Positions 1-4,765 of a stretch of 5,976 nt of DNA are shown here, in pieces. The DNA is from Solirubrobacterales bacterium (GTDB lineage Bacteria > Actinomycetota > Thermoleophilia > Solirubrobacterales > Solirubrobacteraceae). Both the position numbers and the translations under genes were made by a program. The stretch lies in assembly GCA_009781575.1 (NCBI GenBank), contig WQXW01000124.1, positions 1-5,976 on the forward strand. The letters are read 5' to 3'. Below the pieces are notes generated by a model. It had not been told where the DNA came from and ran no database searches. It was given only the letters and a program-made list of their open reading frames with translations. Within the stretch, counting starts at the first letter, position 1. Each line of letters begins with the position of its first letter.

Positions 1-717
1 CTGGCGTGTGGCGGGGCGAGCGCGCTCAATCACGTGCTCGACCGGGATATCGATCGGCTGATGGGCCCGCGCACCGCGTCGCGCCCGGTAGCGGCCGGGC
101 GGATATCACCGCGGCGGGCGGCCGTGTTCGGGCTCGCGCTGCTGGCACTGTCGTGGCTGGTCATGTGGGCGCTGGACAACGTGCTGGCGGCGGCGCTGGC
201 GCTCGTGGGGGGTGCGTTCTACGTGCTCGTGTACACGGGTGTGCTCAAGCGCTCCACACCGCAGAACATCGTGATCGGCGGCGCGGCGGGCGCGGTGCCG
301 CCGCTGGCCGGGTGGGCGGCGGCGCGGGGAAGTGTCGGCCTCGGAGCGCTGTTCCTCTTCCTGATCGTGCTGCTGTGGACCCCACCGCACTTCTGGGCGC
401 TGGCGCTGCTGATCGCGCCGGGGTACGAGGCGGCGGGCGTGCCGATGATGCCGGTGGCACGCGGTCGCGCGAGCACCGCGCGGCAGATCCTCCTCTACAC
501 GTTCGCGCTGACCGCGGCCACGCTGGCTCCGGGCATCGTGGGCACCTTCTCACCCCTCTACCTCGTGGCGGCGGCGGCGCTGGACGCGGTGTTTGTGGTG
601 CTGGCGCTGCGCCTGTGGCGCGAGAGCACCGGGGCGCGCGCGGCGCTGCTGTTCCACTACTCACTGCTCTATCTGGCACTGCTGTTCGTGGCGCTCGCGG
701 CCGCGGCGGTCGTGTGA
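1..717 (+). CDS. ctaB: Protoheme IX farnesyltransferase (heme o synthase), 5'-truncated by the window edge
   Basis: This UbiA-superfamily membrane prenyltransferase adds a farnesyl group to protoheme IX to make heme o, the precursor of heme a for aa3-type cytochrome oxidase. The frame is open from base 1 and ends at the TGA at 715-717, giving 238 residues; the N-terminal part, including the first helix, lies outside the window. The first Asp-rich prenyl-diphosphate motif is present as ALNHVLDRDID (N10, D14, D18 counted from base 1), followed by the usual basic stretch RTASRPV. The second conserved block reads LKRSTPQNIVIGGAAGA, followed by a PPLAGW segment. WTPPHFWALAL is also typical of CtaB and cox10 proteins. 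Several hydrophobic helices follow up to the C-terminal VALAAAAVV. The stop codon is part of the Shine-Dalgarno site of the next gene, so the two are probably one translationally coupled operon for oxidase assembly. Family assignment is firm; physiological role is from family knowledge. Confidence 0.95.
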   Translation: MACGGASALNHVLDRDIDRLMGPRTASRPVAAGRISPRRAAVFGLALLALSWLVMWALDNVLAAALALVGGAFYVLVYTGVLKRSTPQNIVIGGAAGAVPPLAGWAAARGSVGLGALFLFLIVLLWTPPHFWALALLIAPGYEAAGVPMMPVARGRASTARQILLYTFALTAATLAPGIVGTFSPLYLVAAAALDAVFVVLALRLWRESTGARAALLFHYSLLYLALLFVALAAAAVV

Positions 718-721
718 GGAG
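715..721 (+). promoter_or_regulatory. Ribosome binding site overlapping the ctaB stop codon
   Basis: The stop TGA of ctaB runs directly into GGAG, so AGGAG lies at 717-721. It sits 8 bases before the GTG at 730. This site decides the GTG start of the downstream gene and suggests translational coupling. It is the clearest Shine-Dalgarno sequence in the window. Confidence 0.75.
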
Positions 722-729
722 CGCTCGCG

Positions 730-2436
730 GTGCGGGGCTTCGGAGCGGGCACGCGCCGGTCGCTGGTGCGCGCCGGCCTGGTCGGCGCGGTGGCCGTGGC
801 ACTGATGGTGGGCGCGCTCGCGTTCACCCGCCGATCGCCGTCACCGCCGTCACCGACGTCACCGACGTCGCCACGGTCGCAGGCGGCGGCGCTGGCGAGC
901 AACCCAACGCTCGATCCGGGCACGCCCATACACGGGGTGGCCCCCGACTTCACCCTGACCGATCAGTTCGGGCGCGCGGTGTCGCTGTCGGCGTTCCGCG
1001 GCAAGGTGGTGATCCTCGCGTTCAACGACCCGCAGTGCACGACGATCTGCCCGCTGACCACGACCGCGATGGTGAAGGCCAAGCGGCTGCTCGGGCCGAC
1101 GGGCGCGCGGGTGCAACTGTTGGGCGTGGGCGCAAACCCCAACGCGACCGAGATCCGCTGGGTGCGCGCGTACTCGGAAACGCACGGGATGATGCACGTG
1201 TGGCACTTCCTCAACGGGCCCCTGGCACGCCTCGAGCCGGTGTGGCGCGCGTACGGGATCGAAGCGCAGATCGTGCAGGGACAGGTGGACCACACACCCG
1301 CGGTGTACGTGATCGACACGCGCGGGCGGCTGTCTCGCCTCTTTGAGACCCAGATGTCGTACGCGAGCGTGGGCCAGCTCGCGGCGCTCTTCGCGCGCGC
1401 GGCCGCGAGCCTGCTCCCAGGGCATCCGCCGATCCGCTCCACGACCTCCTATGCACAGATCCCCCTGATCGAACCCGCCACGCCGGTCACCTTGCCGCGT
1501 GCGGGCGGCGCGGGCGGTGCGGGCGGCGCGGGCGGTGCGGGCGGCGGCGTGGCGCTCGGCCCGGGTGGGAAACCGCGGCTGCTGCTGTTCTTCGACACGT
1601 GGGACTCGGAGGTGACAGATCTCGCGCGGGAACTGGAGGCGCTCAACGCGTACGCGGCCGTGGCGGGCCGCGCGGGGCTGCCGGCGCTCACGGCAATCGA
1701 CGAGGCGAGCGTGGAGCCGTCGGCGGGCGCGCTGGGGCGGTTCCTCCATGGGTTGCCCCACCCGCTTGCCTACCCGGTGGCGATCGACTCGAGCGGCCGC
1801 GTGGCGGACGGCTACAGGGTCCAGGACGAGCCGTACCTGGAGCTGATCTCACGGTCGGGCGACTTTCTCTGGTACCACGACGTGAGCGTGGGCGGGTGGC
1901 TGGGGCGCGGGGCGCTGGTGAGTGAGATCCGCGCCGCGCTGGCGCGCGTCCCGCAGATGCCCGCATCTGGCGCGGAGGCCCAACGGCAACTCGCCGGCTC
2001 GCCGCCGGCGCTCGGGGGGCTGCACCGCCAGGCCGGCCAGCTGCTGGGTGCGGAGCCGGCGCTGGCCGCGCGCCTGCGCAGCCTGCGCGGCTACCCCGTG
2101 GTGCTCAACGTGTGGGCGTCGTGGTGCCCGCCCTGCCGCGCGGAGTTCCCGCTGTTGGCCAACGCGTCGGTGAGCTACGGACGCAGGGTCGCGTTCCTGG
2201 GCGCGGACGCCGAAGACCAGGCGACAAACGCCCGTTCGTTCCTCGCGCACCACACCGTGGCATACCCCAGCTACCAGACGAGCACCGAAGCGCTCAGCTC
2301 GCTGGCGTCGTTCGAGGGCGTGCCGACCACGATGTTCTTCGATCGCGCCGGCAGGCTGGTGTACCTGCACGCGGGCCAGTACGACGCGCAGGGCACACTC
2401 GATCGCGACGTCGAAAGCTACGCGCTCGGCGCCTGA
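730..2436 (+). CDS. Sco-type copper chaperone fused to a degenerate thioredoxin-like domain and a TlpA/ResA-type domain
   Basis: This is a 568-residue, membrane-anchored exported protein with three thioredoxin-fold units. Residues 12-32 form an uncleaved-looking signal anchor, followed by a Pro/Ser/Thr linker (36-50). Domain 1 (about 65-225) is Sco1/SenC: it has the copper site CTTIC (C103, C107) and the distal His in VDHTPAVYVID (H188), so all three Sco ligands are present. A linker of five AGG triplets (258-272) follows. Domain 2 (about 282-405) aligns by eye with domain 3, but where domain 3 has WCPPC it has WDSEV (291-295), so both cysteines are missing; a cis-Pro-like P368 is kept. Domain 3 (about 425-565) is TlpA/ResA-like with WASWCPPC (C466, C469) and cis-Pro P532 in GVPTT. 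Sco proteins deliver copper to the CuA site of cytochrome oxidase, and TlpA-type proteins reduce the CuA or Sco cysteines. A fusion of both behind ctaB fits one self-contained CuA assembly factor outside the membrane (inference). The GTG start is chosen because of AGGAG at 717-721. Confidence 0.88.
   Translation: MRGFGAGTRRSLVRAGLVGAVAVALMVGALAFTRRSPSPPSPTSPTSPRSQAAALASNPTLDPGTPIHGVAPDFTLTDQFGRAVSLSAFRGKVVILAFNDPQCTTICPLTTTAMVKAKRLLGPTGARVQLLGVGANPNATEIRWVRAYSETHGMMHVWHFLNGPLARLEPVWRAYGIEAQIVQGQVDHTPAVYVIDTRGRLSRLFETQMSYASVGQLAALFARAAASLLPGHPPIRSTTSYAQIPLIEPATPVTLPRAGGAGGAGGAGGAGGGVALGPGGKPRLLLFFDTWDSEVTDLARELEALNAYAAVAGRAGLPALTAIDEASVEPSAGALGRFLHGLPHPLAYPVAIDSSGRVADGYRVQDEPYLELISRSGDFLWYHDVSVGGWLGRGALVSEIRAALARVPQMPASGAEAQRQLAGSPPALGGLHRQAGQLLGAEPALAARLRSLRGYPVVLNVWASWCPPCRAEFPLLANASVSYGRRVAFLGADAEDQATNARSFLAHHTVAYPSYQTSTEALSSLASFEGVPTTMFFDRAGRLVYLHAGQYDAQGTLDRDVESYALGA
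841..867 (+). repeat. 9-bp tandem repeat encoding the Pro/Ser/Thr linker
   Basis: Three 9-base units of the form TCACCGnCG lie in tandem at 841-849, 850-858 and 859-867, flanked by degenerate TCGCC units. In frame they encode the SP(P/T) linker between the membrane anchor and the Sco domain. This is a coding microrepeat that can change in length without a frameshift. Confidence 0.7.
1501..1545 (+). repeat. Five tandem 9-bp units encoding an (Ala-Gly-Gly)5 linker
   Basis: GCGGGCGGY is repeated five times without interruption; the last base alternates C, T, C, T, C. That suggests an 18-base unit was duplicated. It encodes residues 258-272, the flexible hinge between the Sco domain and the degenerate thioredoxin-like domain. 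The repeat keeps frame and is a likely site of length variation between strains. Confidence 0.9.
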
Positions 2437-2460
2437 TCAAATCGATCAAAGTCCCGTGCC

Positions 2461-2483
2461 GGCGCTTGGGCGCCACAGGCGCC
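2461..2483 (+). other. Alternating small GC hairpins after the Sco/TlpA fusion gene
   Basis: The 6-mer GGCGCC occurs at 2469-2474 and 2478-2483 with a 3-base loop, and GGCGC at 2461-2465 can pair instead with GCGCC at 2470-2474. These start 24 bases after the stop at 2436. They could help end transcription, but there is no following T-run, so I do not call an intrinsic terminator. Confidence 0.3.
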
Positions 2484-2510
2484 ATGGCAATACGCAATTT
2501 GGCCGGGCGT

Positions 2511-2599
2511 CGAACACGTCCGTCTGAGGCGCCGTTGGGGGATTTGTTTTGAGGATTGGTTCCGCGTGGAACGAATCCTCAAAACAAAACACCAAACGG
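2511..2599. repeat. Copy 1 of a dispersed repeat: 21-base leader plus a 68-bp palindrome
   Basis: Bases 2511-2545 match 5942-5976 at 30 of 35 positions in the same orientation. The shared part covers a 21-base leader (2511-2531) and the first 14 bases of the palindrome that begins at 2532. The element is AT-richer than its surroundings because of the TTTGTTTTG and CAAAACAAA blocks. It lies between convergent genes. It contains no reading frame of its own and is too small to encode a transposase; a REP/BIME-like or MITE-like non-autonomous element is the nearest known category (inference). Confidence 0.7.
2532..2599. repeat. 68-bp near-perfect palindrome (32-base arms, GCGT loop)
   Basis: Arms 2532-2563 and 2568-2599 are reverse complements at 28 of 32 positions, with loop GCGT at 2564-2567. 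The central part is strongest: TTTGTTTTGAGGATT (2543-2557) pairs perfectly with 2574-2588, and GGTTCC/GGAACG next to the loop has one G-G mismatch. In both directions the T-rich strand comes before the hairpin core and the A-rich strand after it. That is the reverse of a rho-independent terminator, so a simple terminator role is not supported. Confidence 0.88.
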
Positions 2600-2615
2600 A
2601 TGCTGCTCGACCGGT

Positions 2616-2646
2616 GGGGAGGGGGCGCGCGCCGGCGCCCCTCCCT
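2616..2646. other. GC-rich hairpin between convergent genes
   Basis: GGGCGC (2623-2628) pairs with GCGCCC (2635-2640) around a 6-base loop. The stem extends through GGGGAGG against CTCCC(T) with a one-base bulge. It lies 25 bases beyond the stop of the minus-strand lipoprotein gene and about 180 bases beyond the stop of the plus-strand fusion gene, so it might terminate either. No T-run follows directly on either strand; on the minus strand a T-rich stretch comes about 17 bases later. Confidence 0.4.
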
Positions 2647-2670
2647 CCGGCAGAGCCCGCGCCGGATGAA

Positions 2671-3063
2671 TCATTCTCCTTCGTTGCTGAGTTCTTCCTT
2701 CTTGGCGGATTCGAGGAGGTGGAAGTCGTTGGAGCGGTTGGGGAAGGCGCAGTAGGCGTCCAGCGTGCCAACGTCACGCACGGCTCCGCCATCGTCGTGG
2801 CAGCGCCCTTCGTTGACGTCGTATTCGCGCATCTCTTCGTCGGTCAACTGGGCCTGGGCCGCTCGGGAAGGCTCGAGCGTCTCGGTTGAACTTGCCCTCA
2901 GAGTGCGGGTGTTGCTGTCGCTGCCGGCGGTGGGCGTGAGGCGGTGGGAGGCGCCGTTGGTGGACGTGGAGCCCCCGCCGCACCCCGCCAGTACCACGAC
3001 TGTGGCGAGCGCGGCCAAGAGTGTCATCCGGTGGCGGGTGGCTGTGTCGATCGGGGAGAGCAA
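2671..3063 (-). CDS. Small secreted lipoprotein of unknown function
   Basis: The product is 130 residues. The N-terminus has a basic n-region (R10, H11, R12), a hydrophobic stretch MTLLAALATVVV and the lipobox LAGC, so C28 would be lipidated after cleavage by signal peptidase II and hold the protein on the outer face of the membrane. A Ser/Thr/Asn-rich spacer (about 30-60) follows. The small C-terminal part has an acidic segment LTDEEMREYDVNEG and two further cysteines, C88 and C105, that could form a disulfide. Its pattern C-x4-GG...YC-x-FP recalls DUF333-type domains only loosely. The TTG start at 3063 is preferred over the ATG at 3027 because it supplies the positive n-region; an in-frame TAA lies five codons upstream. 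No good Shine-Dalgarno site precedes either start. The last codons are less GC-rich than those of neighbouring genes. It is divergent from the DUF1707 gene. Function unknown. Confidence 0.75.
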   Translation of the reverse strand: MLSPIDTATRHRMTLLAALATVVVLAGCGGGSTSTNGASHRLTPTAGSDSNTRTLRASSTETLEPSRAAQAQLTDEEMREYDVNEGRCHDDGGAVRDVGTLDAYCAFPNRSNDFHLLESAKKEELSNEGE

Positions 3064-3074
3064 GGTGACAGCCG

Positions 3075-3080
3075 ATTATG
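3075..3080 (-). promoter_or_regulatory. Possible -10 box of the lipoprotein gene
   Basis: Read on the minus strand this is CATAAT, one mismatch from TATAAT, in an otherwise very GC-rich 79-base divergent intergenic region. It ends 11 bases before the TTG start, so the leader would be only a few bases. No -35 match is visible. Confidence 0.4.
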
Positions 3081-3122
3081 GCGAGTGCCGGGAGCCGCCC
3101 CCGCCGCCCCGCCCGGTGGGTG

Positions 3123-3128
3123 TACGGT
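3123..3128 (+). promoter_or_regulatory. Possible -10 box of the DUF1707 gene
   Basis: TACGGT fits the actinobacterial TAnnnT form. It ends 7 bases before the ATG at 3136 and 14 bases before the ATG at 3143. That spacing would put the transcript start at or beside the first ATG. No -35 box is visible. Confidence 0.35.
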
Positions 3129-3142
3129 GTTGACGATGAGCG

Positions 3143-3739
3143 ATGCCCCCGAATGACCGCGAGTCCCGGCCGACGCCGATCCTCGCGTCGGACGCGGAGC
3201 GGGAGCGCAGCGTGGCGCTGCTGCGTGACGCGGTGGTCCAGGGCCGGCTCACGCTCGAGGAGTTCGGCGAGCGCGTGGGGCTCGCGCAGGCGGCGCGCAC
3301 CGACGAGGACCTGGCCCGCCTCGCTCGCGATCTGCCCGGCCCCCCTGAGGTGGCCGGCGCGCCGGTGGAGCCGTCGGAGAGGCACCGCGCGCTCTGCTCG
3401 CACCTGGTGCGCGCCGGACCGTGGTCGCTGCCGGCCCGCTCGTCGTGGCGCGCCGTCTTCGGCACGATCGACCTCGACCTGCGCCAGGCGCGGCTCGCCG
3501 GCGAGGACACCGCACTCGAGATCCACAACGTGTTCGGCACCGTGACTGTGATCGTGCCGGAGGGCGTGGAGGTGGTCGTGAGCGGGGGCGGGGTGTTTGC
3601 GAGCCAGAGGATCCAGTCCCCCGAGCGCGCGCCGCTCGCGGGAGGGCCGAGGCTCGCGATCAACACCCGCGGCCCCGGAGGCACGTTGCACGTGCGCACG
3701 CGAGCTCAGACGACGCGTGCGCTGACACCCGGGAGCTGA
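3143..3739 (+). CDS. DUF1707 domain protein with LiaF-like C-terminal domain
   Basis: The product is 198 residues, soluble, with no signal peptide or membrane helix. Residues 13-65 are a DUF1707 (SHOCT-like) domain: the SDAERERSVALLRDAVVQGR stretch is followed by LTLEEFGERV and ARTDEDLARLARDLP, which is diagnostic. After a short Pro-rich linker, residues 100-187 look like the beta-rich C-terminal part of LiaF/YvqF proteins, with repeated VFGTIDLDLRQA and VFGTVTVIVPEGVEVVV strands. DUF1707 proteins are common in actinobacteria and often carry such a domain; some relatives belong to cell-envelope stress regulation, but the molecular role here is unknown. The ATG at 3143 has no clear Shine-Dalgarno site. 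An ATG at 3136 runs only six codons in another frame; removing one C from the five-C run at 3146-3150 would fuse it in frame, giving MSDAPNDRE. The start is therefore uncertain. Its 3' end overlaps the convergent toxin gene by 34 bp. Confidence 0.88.
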   Translation: MPPNDRESRPTPILASDAERERSVALLRDAVVQGRLTLEEFGERVGLAQAARTDEDLARLARDLPGPPEVAGAPVEPSERHRALCSHLVRAGPWSLPARSSWRAVFGTIDLDLRQARLAGEDTALEIHNVFGTVTVIVPEGVEVVVSGGGVFASQRIQSPERAPLAGGPRLAINTRGPGGTLHVRTRAQTTRALTPGS

Positions 3740-4113
3740 TCGAAGCGCGCGCGGCTGTCGCAGGTGAGCAGCGTGCGGGCGGTGGCGCAGGCGGTGGCGG
3801 CGATCAGGAGGTTGTGCGCTCCGCGTTGCTCCCCGGCCCGCCGCACGTGCGCCAGCAGTGTGGCGTGGCGCTCGGCGACCGCCTGGGAGTAGTCGCACAC
3901 GGGAGTCACCTCGAGCACGTCGGCCAGGAACGCTGCCCGGCGGGCGGGATCATCGTCGAGCAGCACCCCGGCGAGATACTCGGCCACCACCACCGCCGGC
4001 AGCGCGACGTCGTCCTCGTCGGCCAGCGCACTCTCCTCCAGCCACCCGCGTGCGCCGGCCACGAGCACGCTGGTGTCGAGGATCACTCTCGCCACGGGTC
4101 CGAGTCTCGCCAC
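3706..4113 (-). CDS. vapC: VapC-family PIN-domain toxin
   Basis: PIN-domain toxins of type II modules are ribonucleases that cut RNA, often tRNA, until bound by their antitoxin. The 135-residue reading shows the N-terminal motif VILDTSVLVAGARGW (D13), the second acidic residue in VVVAEY (E45), the C-terminal LLIAATACATARTLLTCDS with D119, and FDQLPGV. The third acidic position, usually D just before the LLIAA block, is N101 here (GAHNLLIAA), so metal binding may be changed. Three in-frame GTG starts are possible at 4113, 4095 and 4086. The first two are copies created by an 18-bp duplication. The GTG at 4086 overlaps the antitoxin stop as GTGA and gives VILDTS as the N-terminus, the most usual form for this family; the longest reading is listed. 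No good Shine-Dalgarno site is seen, so expression probably depends on coupling to the antitoxin. The 3' end overlaps the DUF1707 gene on the other strand. Confidence 0.88.
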   Translation of the reverse strand: MARLGPVARVILDTSVLVAGARGWLEESALADEDDVALPAVVVAEYLAGVLLDDDPARRAAFLADVLEVTPVCDYSQAVAERHATLLAHVRRAGEQRGAHNLLIAATACATARTLLTCDSRARFDQLPGVSARVV

Positions 4114-4361
4114 GGGTCCGAGTCGAGCTCGGCCGAAGCCGCCTCACGAGCCGAGGCGATGTTGGCCTCCAACTGCTCATCGAGCGCGCCATGCCAGCGC
4201 TCGAGCACCCCCTTCAGCGCGCGGCCGTTGGCTGCCGGCACGGGCGCGATCTGCGCGACCCGCCCCCCGGAGCGCGTTATCACGATCGTCTCACCACGCT
4301 CGACCGAATCCAGCAACGCGGAGAAGTTGCGGGAGGCCTGCGACGCGGTCATCTCAACCAT
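4083..4361 (-). CDS. PhD/YefM-family antitoxin partner of the PIN toxin
   Basis: The product is 92 residues. Residues 4-45 match the prevent-host-death (PhD/YefM) DNA-binding fold: MTASQASRNFSALLDSVERG followed by ETIVITRSGGRVAQIAPV. The C-terminal half, with LERWHGALDEQLEANIASA as a helix and a WR-containing tail, would wrap around the toxin. The last residues read DSDPWRDSDPWRE, a doubled tail caused by an 18-bp tandem duplication in the DNA. The gene precedes and overlaps the toxin gene, the usual antitoxin-first order. The ATG at 4361 is 6 bases after TATTAT, so the mRNA is probably leaderless; M4 is the alternative start. Antitoxins of this family normally repress their own promoter, and a palindrome covers the promoter here. 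The physiological trigger is not visible. Confidence 0.9.
   Translation of the reverse strand: MVEMTASQASRNFSALLDSVERGETIVITRSGGRVAQIAPVPAANGRALKGVLERWHGALDEQLEANIASAREAASAELDSDPWRDSDPWRE
4087..4124. repeat. 18-bp tandem duplication at the antitoxin/toxin junction
   Basis: Bases 4088-4105 and 4106-4123 are identical 18-mers starting CTCGCCACGG, with one further matching base at each side. The duplication lies inside both overlapping reading frames. It doubles the DSDPWR tail of the antitoxin and the VAR-GTG region of the toxin start, without a frameshift in either gene. Confidence 0.93.
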
Positions 4362-4380
4362 ATTCCCATAATATCGGAAT
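4362..4380 (-). promoter_or_regulatory. Probable autoregulated operator/promoter of the toxin-antitoxin operon
   Basis: The 19 bases ATTCCcATAaTATcGGAAT form a palindrome in which 8 of 9 pairs match. They directly abut the antitoxin ATG. On the minus strand they contain TATTAT (4373-4368), a good -10 box 6 bases before the ATG, so transcription would begin at or beside the start codon. An AT-rich palindrome over the -10 box of a PhD-type module is the expected binding site of the antitoxin or its complex with toxin (inference). No convincing -35 box is seen. Confidence 0.65.
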
Positions 4381-4459
4381 CAGATAGTTGGATGAGCGGG
4401 ACCCGACCTCTGCGGGGCTCCGGTCCACGCGGCCGCGCAGCGGCGCCTCCTCGCGCTGA

Positions 4460-4606
4460 TCGGCCCGCGAAGCGCGCGTCGCGACGCTCGACGAAGGACA
4501 TCAGGCCCTCGCGCCCGTCGTGGGTGGCGAAAAGCTCGACCATGTCGGGCTGCAGGCGGGCGAAGGCCGCGGTCTTGCCCTCGGTGCGCGCGCGGTGCGC
4601 CGAGTT
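4460..4606 (-). pseudogene. C-terminal remnant of an enoyl-CoA hydratase (crotonase family)
   Basis: Read on the minus strand, this stretch gives about 49 residues resembling the extreme C-terminus of enoyl-CoA hydratases: GKTAAFARLQPDMVELFATH, then DGREGLMSFVERRDARFAGR. The LFAT-x-D-x-REG-x-x-SF-x-ERR-x-ARF-x-GR pattern is typical of these ends. Nothing upstream toward the tRNA continues the family, so the hydratase core with the oxyanion hole and active site is absent. The frame also has no stop at the usual end; it runs on to 4349 inside the antitoxin start. I read it as a decayed gene fragment left by rearrangement or insertion beside the tRNA gene. Recognised by eye from the C-terminal pattern only. 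Confidence 0.7.
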
Positions 4607-4657
4607 GGGTGTTGCCGCCCGACCCCGCGATTTGCAGGATATTCCTCGACGAAGCGA

Positions 4658-4730
4658 TGGAGCTAGGGGGACTCGAACCCCCGACCTCCTGGGTGCGATC
4701 CAGGCGCTCTCCCAACTGAGCTATAGCCCC
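4658..4730 (-). tRNA. tRNA-Ala (anticodon CGC)
   Basis: The 73-base minus-strand sequence folds into a full cloverleaf. Acceptor GGGGCTA pairs with TAGCTCC, including the G3-U70 pair that marks alanine tRNAs. The D arm is GCTC/GAGC. The anticodon stem CCTGG/CCAGG encloses the loop ATCGCAC with anticodon CGC (4697-4695). The T arm is GGGGG-TTCGAGT-CCCCC, and A73 is the discriminator base. CCA is not encoded. It reads GCG, a frequent Ala codon in such a GC-rich genome. Confidence 0.96.
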
Positions 4731-4765
4731 GCGCGCCGCAGAGCGGCGAACCGGACGGCCCTCGC

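Noticed and set aside
6..1346. A 446-codon open frame on the + strand across ctaB and the start of the fusion gene
   Set aside because: Out-of-frame reading in GC-rich DNA. The product is Arg/Gly/Ala-rich with no family motifs, while the other frame clearly encodes CtaB and the Sco domain.
1501..1545. Tandem repeats as a CRISPR array
   Set aside because: The 9-bp units are contiguous, have no spacers and encode an Ala-Gly-Gly linker in frame.
859..1761. A 300-codon minus-strand frame inside the fusion gene
   Set aside because: Antisense shadow with Arg/Ala/His-rich low-complexity product and no motifs; the plus-strand frame has catalytic motifs here.
2434..2448. Small inverted repeat TGATC-AAATC-GATCA at the stop codon of the fusion gene
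   Set aside because: Only a 5-bp stem with weak pairing and no T-run; within what is expected by chance.
2532..2599. The large palindrome as a rho-independent terminator
   Set aside because: On both strands the T-rich block precedes the hairpin core and an A-rich block follows it; no U-tract is in the required place.
2774..3898. A 374-codon minus-strand frame covering the lipoprotein and DUF1707 genes
   Set aside because: The composition is Arg/His/Pro-rich with no domain. It overlaps two better-supported genes in other frames.
4607..4730. The tRNA-Ala 3' end as an attachment site of an integrated element
   Set aside because: No second copy of the tRNA 3' end and no integrase gene were seen in this window. 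The idea remains possible only if the partner copy lies outside.
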